Part shown: positions 57,051 through 61,892 of the stretch, in pieces
How positions within the stretch are numbered: position 1 is the stretch's first letter
Layout: every line of letters begins with the position of its first letter
NCBI GenBank assembly: GCA_902776415.1
Contig: CACYPY010000001.1
Coordinates: 1 to 61,892 of the forward strand
Source: an uncultured Ruminobacter sp.
GTDB taxonomy: Bacteria > Pseudomonadota > Gammaproteobacteria > Enterobacterales > Succinivibrionaceae
Reading direction: 5' to 3'
DNA: 61,892 bases
The notes under the pieces: generated by a model
Databases searched by the model: none
Seen by the model: only the letters and a program-made list of their open reading frames with translations
What the model was told of the DNA's origin: nothing
Made by a program: the position numbers and the translations under genes

Positions 57051-57265
57051 TCCCACGCCTCCGATAAATTCCGGGAAAAACAAAAAAAACCGGTTCCGCA
57101 CCGTTTCAGACTTTTCTCGAAGGCACATAGGAATTATAAGTTCCGAATACCGGTCTTCATAATTCCGGAGAAAACTATTTTCAAGGCTTCCGAGCCAATT
57201 AACATTTCTCGCCCCCCGTTCTCGTTACCGTCCCTGTCATCACTTCTCATCTGTTTCATCCGTAT

Positions 57266-57293
57266 TTATCAAATGGATTTCAGGATGTATAAT
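57266..57293 (+). promoter_or_regulatory. Candidate folD promoter
   Basis: TTATCA and a perfect TATAAT with a 16-base spacer, about 45 bases upstream of the folD start. Confidence 0.55.
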
Positions 57294-57338
57294 TACGGGC
57301 ATTCATTAAAAACCATTGATCCCTCCAGGAGAAATTTC

Positions 57339-58190
57339 ATGACCGCACAGATTATTGACGGCAAAGGCATTGCAAAGTCAATCAGGGAAGAGCTAGCAAA
57401 AAAAGTTATCAGACTTCAGGACGAGGGCAAAAGAACTCCGGGGCTGGCAGTGATTCTCGTAGGCGAGGATCCGGCATCCCAAATCTATGTTAACAACAAG
57501 AGGAAGGCCTGTCAGGAAATCGGTTTTATTTCCAAATCCTATGACCTTCCCGCCGATACCACCGAGCAGTATCTTCTGGAGCTCATTGACGGTCTTAACG
57601 ACGATCCTACCGTTGACGGAATTCTGGTACAGTTGCCGCTTCCGAAACATATCGATTCCACCAAGGTTATCGAAAGAATCAGGGCCGACAAGGATGTGGA
57701 CGCCTTTAATCCCTACAACGTAGGCCGACTGGCTCAGAGAATTCCCTCTCTCCATCCGTGCACTCCAAAGGGCATTATGACTCTCATAAGAAGCACCAGG
57801 ATCGATCTTCTCGGCAAAAATGCTGTAGTTGTAGGTGCTTCCAACATTGTAGGTCGTCCCATGACTTTAGAGCTTCTCCTGGAAGGATGCACCGTAATCA
57901 CCACTCACAAATTCACCAGAGATCTGGAATCATTTGTAAGACAGGCCGAAATTCTGGTAGTGGCCATCGGCAAACCCAATTTTATTCCGGCGGACTGGAT
58001 TAAGGAGGGGGCCGTGGTAATTGACGTGGGCATTAACCGTCTTCCTGACGGCCATCTTACCGGTGACATCGAAAAGGCCGCTGCAGAAAAAGCCTCCTTC
58101 ATCACTCCGGTTCCGGGAGGTGTCGGCCCCATGACTATCGCCTCTCTTATGGAAAACACCATGGAAGCTTACGAGAAGTACCATTCCTGA
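57339..58190 (+). CDS. folD: Bifunctional methylenetetrahydrofolate dehydrogenase/cyclohydrolase FolD
   Basis: A 283-residue enzyme that oxidises 5,10-methylene-THF with NADP and hydrolyses the methenyl product to 10-formyl-THF. The active-site segment is [22 protein letters not shown], with the Tyr and Lys of the family. QLPLPKHID and the nucleotide-binding [13 protein letters not shown] follow, then [18 protein letters not shown] at the end. The ATG at 57339 has AGGAGA seven bases upstream. Confidence 0.97.
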   Translation: MTAQIIDGKGIAKSIREELAKKVIRLQDEGKRTPGLAVILVGEDPASQIYVNNKRKACQEIGFISKSYDLPADTTEQYLLELIDGLNDDPTVDGILVQLPLPKHIDSTKVIERIRADKDVDAFNPYNVGRLAQRIPSLHPCTPKGIMTLIRSTRIDLLGKNAVVVGASNIVGRPMTLELLLEGCTVITTHKFTRDLESFVRQAEILVVAIGKPNFIPADWIKEGAVVIDVGINRLPDGHLTGDIEKAAAEKASFITPVPGGVGPMTIASLMENTMEAYEKYHS

Positions 58191-58241
58191 TTTGCCGATC
58201 AGATTTTCCGAACCTGAGTCCGGGACTCCTTCCAAAACTGC

Positions 58242-58265
58242 AAGGCCTGATCGTTCGGGCCTTTT
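58242..58265 (+). terminator. Terminator after folD
   Basis: AAGGCCTGA and TTCGGGCCTT pair over nine positions (one G-U) around a four-base loop and run into TTTT. Confidence 0.8.
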
Positions 58266-58325
58266 CTGTTACTGCACCCGACACTTTTCTGATCTTCCCG
58301 TTCTGACATTGCAAAAGGCACATAC

Positions 58326-58359
58326 AAAAAAAAACGGCAGGAGTCTGAATCCGTGCCGT
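58326..58359 (-). terminator. Terminator after fabV
   Basis: On the minus strand ACGGCA and TGCCGT close a stem with an inner GGA/TCC pairing and are followed by a run of nine T. Confidence 0.85.
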
Positions 58360-58414
58360 CTCTCAATACGTCTGTCTATGCAAAAAAACTATAATCCGGA
58401 AGGATTTTTCTCCG

Positions 58415-59608
58415 CTACAGGTTTATCACCTCGAAGTCCGCTACCGGACTTACATCGGCAGCATAATCAACACCGGCCACACCGAAGCCGAACAGCTTAA
58501 GGAAATCCTTCTTGTACTGATCATAGTCTGTCTTTTCTCTGAGATTCTGAGTGGTGATTTCCGGCCATATCTTCTTGCAGGCATCCTGAACCTTCGGATC
58601 CAGCTCCCAGGTATCCATTCTGATACGATCGCAGTCATCCAGAGGGAATTCCCTGTTGTTAAGTGCGGTACTGAACAGCCGGTAAATATGGTCAATTACC
58701 TCTTCGTGCACCCCCTGCTCCTTCATAATGCGGAAGCAGATGGCTATGTAAAGGGGCATAACCGGGATCGCGGAGGATGCCTGAGTGATTACGGACTTTA
58801 GAACAGCCACATTAGCACGTCCGGAAACAGGAGCCAGACTGGCGGTAATGGCATGAGCCGCCCGATCCAGATCCTCCTTGGCCTTGCCCAGAGTGCCGTG
58901 CCAGTAAATCGGCCAGGTAAGTTCGGTGCCGATATAGCTGTAGGCCACGGTACGGAAACCGTCAGCCAGAACACCGGCTTCGGAAAGAGCCTTGATCCAG
59001 AGCTCCCAGTCCTGACCGCCCATAACCTTTACGGTATCCTGAATTTCCTGTTCGCTGGCCGGCTCCACGCTGTCCTGGATGATTTCGTCCTTGTTGGTAT
59101 CTACCGCAGTGGTGGAGTAAACCTGCCCGATTGGCTTCAGGGATGACTTTACGGTTTCTCCGGTACCCGGGATGGTCCTGCGGGGTGAAGCCAGGGAATA
59201 TACCAGTAAATCAATCTTTCCCAGATCATTCTTAATCAGTTCGATTACCTTGTCGCGGCAGGCATCGGAAAAGGCATCGCCATTGATGCTTTTCGCATAA
59301 AGGCCCTTTTCATGAGCGGCGGCATCAAATGCAGCCGAATTATACCAGCCGGCAGTTCCGGTGCGTCCTTCGGTTCCCGGCTTTTCAAAAAACACCCCGA
59401 TGGTGGCAGCCCCGGAACCGAAAGCGGCACTGATGCGGGAAGCCAGACCATAGCCTGTGGACGAACCTATTACCAGAACATTTTTAGGCCCGTTCTCAAT
59501 TTTGCCGTGAGATTCCACATAGGCAATCTGATCTCTGACATTCCGGGCGCATCCGGCAGGATGGGCGGTGGTACAAATAAATCCACGAACTTTCGGCGAT
59601 ATAATCAT
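58415..59608 (-). CDS. fabV: Enoyl-ACP reductase FabV
   Basis: A 397-residue NADH-dependent enoyl reductase of the last step of fatty-acid elongation. It opens [20 protein letters not shown], the typical FabV N-terminus, and has the NADH-binding [22 protein letters not shown], and the active-site segment [22 protein letters not shown] with the Tyr-x8-Lys arrangement. FabV proteins are larger than FabI and known for triclosan insensitivity. The ATG at 59608 is chosen to fit the family start; an upstream frame would add 23 unrelated residues. Confidence 0.96.
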   Translation of the reverse strand: MIISPKVRGFICTTAHPAGCARNVRDQIAYVESHGKIENGPKNVLVIGSSTGYGLASRISAAFGSGAATIGVFFEKPGTEGRTGTAGWYNSAAFDAAAHEKGLYAKSINGDAFSDACRDKVIELIKNDLGKIDLLVYSLASPRRTIPGTGETVKSSLKPIGQVYSTTAVDTNKDEIIQDSVEPASEQEIQDTVKVMGGQDWELWIKALSEAGVLADGFRTVAYSYIGTELTWPIYWHGTLGKAKEDLDRAAHAITASLAPVSGRANVAVLKSVITQASSAIPVMPLYIAICFRIMKEQGVHEEVIDHIYRLFSTALNNREFPLDDCDRIRMDTWELDPKVQDACKKIWPEITTQNLREKTDYDQYKKDFLKLFGFGVAGVDYAADVSPVADFEVINL

Positions 59609-59987
59609 GTTTCGTTCTCTTTCTAATCTAAACTGTCCCGAAATTAATCTGACAGAACAGGTTCCAATTAAAGACATCTGGCTGAAAACAGACCAGCATT
59701 TCCTGAGGGGAATTTTACACTCAGTTGCCAGGTTTTAACACTGGCACCGGACAATATCCCGCCACGGATCTGATTTTTGCCATGATTTCCGCCTTCCAGA
59801 AAAAAATAGAGTATCAGCCCCCTGTTGCCTTATTTTTTAGATGCTAACAGATAACCCTGACGTCGGTTTACTGATAATTATTCCCGGAACCGCACAAAAT
59901 TCATCAGGTACCTTATTTATGGTAGAATGCAATATGGAGTTTTTTTGTCAACAGTCAGGCTCCTGAAAACATCCGGGATTACGCATC
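59609..59987. other. Divergent spacer between fabV and the unknown membrane gene
   Basis: About 380 bases with no gene. A plus-strand promoter candidate lies near its right end; the fabV promoter was not located. Confidence 0.45.
59901..59929 (+). promoter_or_regulatory. Candidate promoter of the polytopic membrane protein gene
   Basis: TTCATC and TAGAAT are separated by 17 bases, 58 bases before the start codon. Confidence 0.4.
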
Positions 59988-61343
59988 ATGGCCAACAAAA
60001 AGTATTTGCTGTTCACATTACTAGTTCTGATAATCCACATTGTCCTGGCCGTGATCTATGCCGACAATCAGGTCATCGGAAGCAGTCAGAACCTGCTTCT
60101 TACAAATGCCTATGATGCGCTCTACAACGGCAAGTTCAGTTCCTTCGGAGATACCTTTCCGGGGATCGGTCCCACCCCGGGAACCCTGCCGGTACTGCTT
60201 TCCTATACGGCTCTGGCAGTCTGGGACACCCCGCTTTCCATAATGGCGCTGATTATCATTCTGCGCATTCTGGCATTTGTTATTCTGAGCGCCTGCCTGA
60301 AAAAGTACTTCAGCAACATCACCATGTGCTGGTTTTCGGTATTGTTCCTGCTATCGCCGTTCATCCTCTATAACACCACGCTCACCCAGGATGCTTTTTT
60401 CCTTTTCGGGGTGGCTGCGGTGACCTCATCATATGTGATGCTCAGAAAGGCCACTTCCTTCCAGGATATTTACAGCAGAGAAATTACCTTCACCTACGAC
60501 CGGAAAGGATGGACATTTTTCGGAACTATTGTCATGGTTCTCGGTCTTTTCTGGTGCGTGGAAGTCGATTATCTGGGACTCATCATGCTGTTCCTGACGC
60601 TGTTTATGTATATGAGAAGGCTGCTGACCTTTTCATTTACGGGAGCCGCCATCGGATTCTTAATCGGAGGAATGACAATCTATCCGTTCCTGCAGGAACT
60701 AACCTCCAACAGCACTCTTACAGGGCTTTATGCCGCAGACAAGGATCATCCGGTGATGTACGGACTCACCAATGTCTATCCTCTGGCAATTTCGGTTTTT
60801 GATTTCCTGAGACTGGGAAGCACCAATTTCTCACATTATCTGGTAACGGAATTCAATGCCGGTTTTGTTACCGGGGAACCGGTATCACGCGCTCTCAACA
60901 CCATCTGGGTGGGCGTGCTGTATGCAGTGGGGGGAATAACTCTGCTTCTCAATATCGCCTCCTGGTCGGTGGCTGTCAAACAGTGCTTCCGGATAGCCTT
61001 TAACACTCAGACAGTCCCCAACAAGAAGGAGTATCTCTGTCTCGTCTCCTTCTACACTTTTTTTGCGCTGGTGCTTACTGCAGCCGTTTATTCGGACAAG
61101 CTGCCTTTTGTCACTCTGGGAGCCATTCTGCCGCTGGCGCTGATTCCGGCACTGACCATTGTCGACGGACACCGGCAGAACAACACCTCCGCGCATTTTG
61201 CAATTCTGACCGGCGCCATCATTTTCCTCACTGTGGTCAATCTGGGAGCGGCCGTTTCATCAGGATACTTTGACAGCAATGCCAGCCTGGGCATGCAGCT
61301 TACGGAAGAGGTAAATGCCATTCTTTCCGAAATGAACAATTGA
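59988..61343 (+). CDS. Polytopic membrane protein of unknown function
   Basis: A 451-residue protein with about eleven hydrophobic segments, the first at 6-24. After it comes a hydrophilic loop (ADNQVIGSSQNLLLTNAYDALYNGKFSSFGDTFPGIGPTPG split by the membrane edge) that recalls the first periplasmic loop of GT-C glycosyltransferases, which use polyprenyl-linked sugars, but no convincing catalytic Asp/Glu pair was identified. The next gene, 54 bases downstream, is dacB, which is compatible with an envelope role. No strong ribosome-binding site is visible at the chosen ATG. Confidence 0.65.
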   Translation: MANKKYLLFTLLVLIIHIVLAVIYADNQVIGSSQNLLLTNAYDALYNGKFSSFGDTFPGIGPTPGTLPVLLSYTALAVWDTPLSIMALIIILRILAFVILSACLKKYFSNITMCWFSVLFLLSPFILYNTTLTQDAFFLFGVAAVTSSYVMLRKATSFQDIYSREITFTYDRKGWTFFGTIVMVLGLFWCVEVDYLGLIMLFLTLFMYMRRLLTFSFTGAAIGFLIGGMTIYPFLQELTSNSTLTGLYAADKDHPVMYGLTNVYPLAISVFDFLRLGSTNFSHYLVTEFNAGFVTGEPVSRALNTIWVGVLYAVGGITLLLNIASWSVAVKQCFRIAFNTQTVPNKKEYLCLVSFYTFFALVLTAAVYSDKLPFVTLGAILPLALIPALTIVDGHRQNNTSAHFAILTGAIIFLTVVNLGAAVSSGYFDSNASLGMQLTEEVNAILSEMNN

Positions 61344-61397
61344 TTTTTCACTGTTTTGAGAATCTGATATCTGACAGGTTTCGGGGATACCATTCAA

Positions 61398-61892
61398 ATG
61401 ATAAAAAAAGCTTTGCTGGGAATAACACTTTCCCTTTCGTTTTTTTCGGGAATTGCCATGGCCGCTCCCGACGGCAAAAGCGCCAGAATTCAGGAAGGTG
61501 CTCTGAACGGAGTTGCCTACAGTCTGAACGGCACGGTTAAGGGCTATAACCAGGATCTGTACTTTAAACCGGCTTCCACCGAAAAGGTAATCACAGCTCT
61601 GGCCGCCCTGTCATATCTGGGACCAAACTACCAGATAAAGACCCGCCTTCTCGTGAGCAGCAAATCCCTCTCCTCAGGCAACAAAATTGTCACCCAGAAC
61701 GGAGTCCTTAACGGGGATATCGAAATCGAATTCCGCGGAGATCCGTATTTCACCAAACAGGAACTTTATAACCTGCTCAACACCCTGAAGGATGCCGGAG
61801 TGCGCACCATCGCCGGCAATGTTTATCTTAACTCCGGTTATTTTGCCGGACACGACTATGCCAGTGGCTGGTCATGGGACGATCTTTCCAAA
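61398..61892 (+). CDS. dacB: D-alanyl-D-alanine carboxypeptidase/endopeptidase DacB (PBP4), N-terminal part
   Basis: The frame is open to the end of the window (165 codons), so the gene is truncated here. A signal peptide of about 22 residues (MIKKALLGITLSLSFFSGIAMA) precedes the mature start APDG. The active-site motif SxxK is present as PASTEKVITALAAL, almost the same as E. coli PBP4. The following FRGDPYFTKQEL and AGVRTIAGNVYLNSGYF are typical of the inserted domain II of this family. PBP4 trims and opens peptide crosslinks of peptidoglycan in the periplasm. Confidence 0.92.
   Translation, partial: MIKKALLGITLSLSFFSGIAMAAPDGKSARIQEGALNGVAYSLNGTVKGYNQDLYFKPASTEKVITALAALSYLGPNYQIKTRLLVSSKSLSSGNKIVTQNGVLNGDIEIEFRGDPYFTKQELYNLLNTLKDAGVRTIAGNVYLNSGYFAGHDYASGWSWDDLSK

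Overview
The window looks like chromosomal DNA of a gammaproteobacterium, probably a fermentative or facultative anaerobe. The support is E. coli-type gene content and order: rnr-rlmB-rpsF-rpsR-rplI, rsgA followed by psd, rdgB-hemW, lolCDE, an E. coli-type frdABCD, long-type QueF, tkt/pgk/fbaA near metK, and a Pro-Arg-His-Leu tRNA cluster. A member of the Succinivibrionaceae would fit the succinate-type metabolism implied by FrdABCD, but that family assignment is inference. Nothing points to a plasmid or prophage, and no CRISPR array or insertion sequence was seen.

Layout. 1-300: tail of an Hcp-like type VI secretion protein. 0.5-6.2 kb (minus strand): ribosomal proteins S6, S18 and L9 with the rRNA methyltransferase RlmB and an unusually long RNase R; priB, which normally sits in this locus, is absent. 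6.2-7.5 kb: a gene-poor stretch and three tRNAs (Thr, Phe, Phe), the two Phe genes behind near-consensus promoters. 7.7-13.3 kb: a MEMO-like protein with degraded metal site, a divergent Hfq, a HAD phosphatase, a lipoamide-dehydrogenase-like flavoprotein without its redox cysteines, then rdgB and hemW. 13.5-17.4 kb: secA, trmN6 and two identical tRNA-Gly genes. 17.7-26.1 kb (plus strand): rsgA, psd with a long acidic tail, frdABCD and ettA. 26.3-32.1 kb (minus): an NhaC-type antiporter, lolCDE and a PilZ-like protein. 32.8-41.7 kb: citrate synthase, an LtaS-like envelope enzyme and the glycolytic/pentose phosphate genes fbaA, pgk and tkt.

41.8-46.5 kb holds the most interesting block. Three genes overlap by 4 bases each and encode a periplasmic-sensing c-di-GMP phosphodiesterase with a degenerate GGDEF domain and an apparently intact EAL domain, plus two different BMP/PnrA-family binding proteins, each tethered to the inner membrane by one helix. 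No ABC permease or ATPase is present, so the binding proteins look like sensors feeding the phosphodiesterase rather than transport components.

46.7-61.9 kb: a MIF-like tautomerase, metK, a DUF5718-like protein, queF, a TPR-membrane-degenerate-GGDEF protein, four tRNAs, an AAA-ATPase/nuclease-fold gene broken by one in-frame stop with inverted repeats next to it, a TauE-type exporter, an unknown lipoprotein, folD, fabV, an unknown polytopic membrane protein and the start of dacB.

Recurring themes are paralogues that have lost catalytic residues (MEMO-like, Lpd-like, two GGDEF domains), housekeeping proteins with added low-complexity tails (RNase R, Psd, FrdA), and a conspicuous density of the palindrome TCCGGA in coding and non-coding DNA. 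Start sites were chosen by Shine-Dalgarno spacing and by family N-termini; all family assignments come from reading translated sequence, not from database searches.
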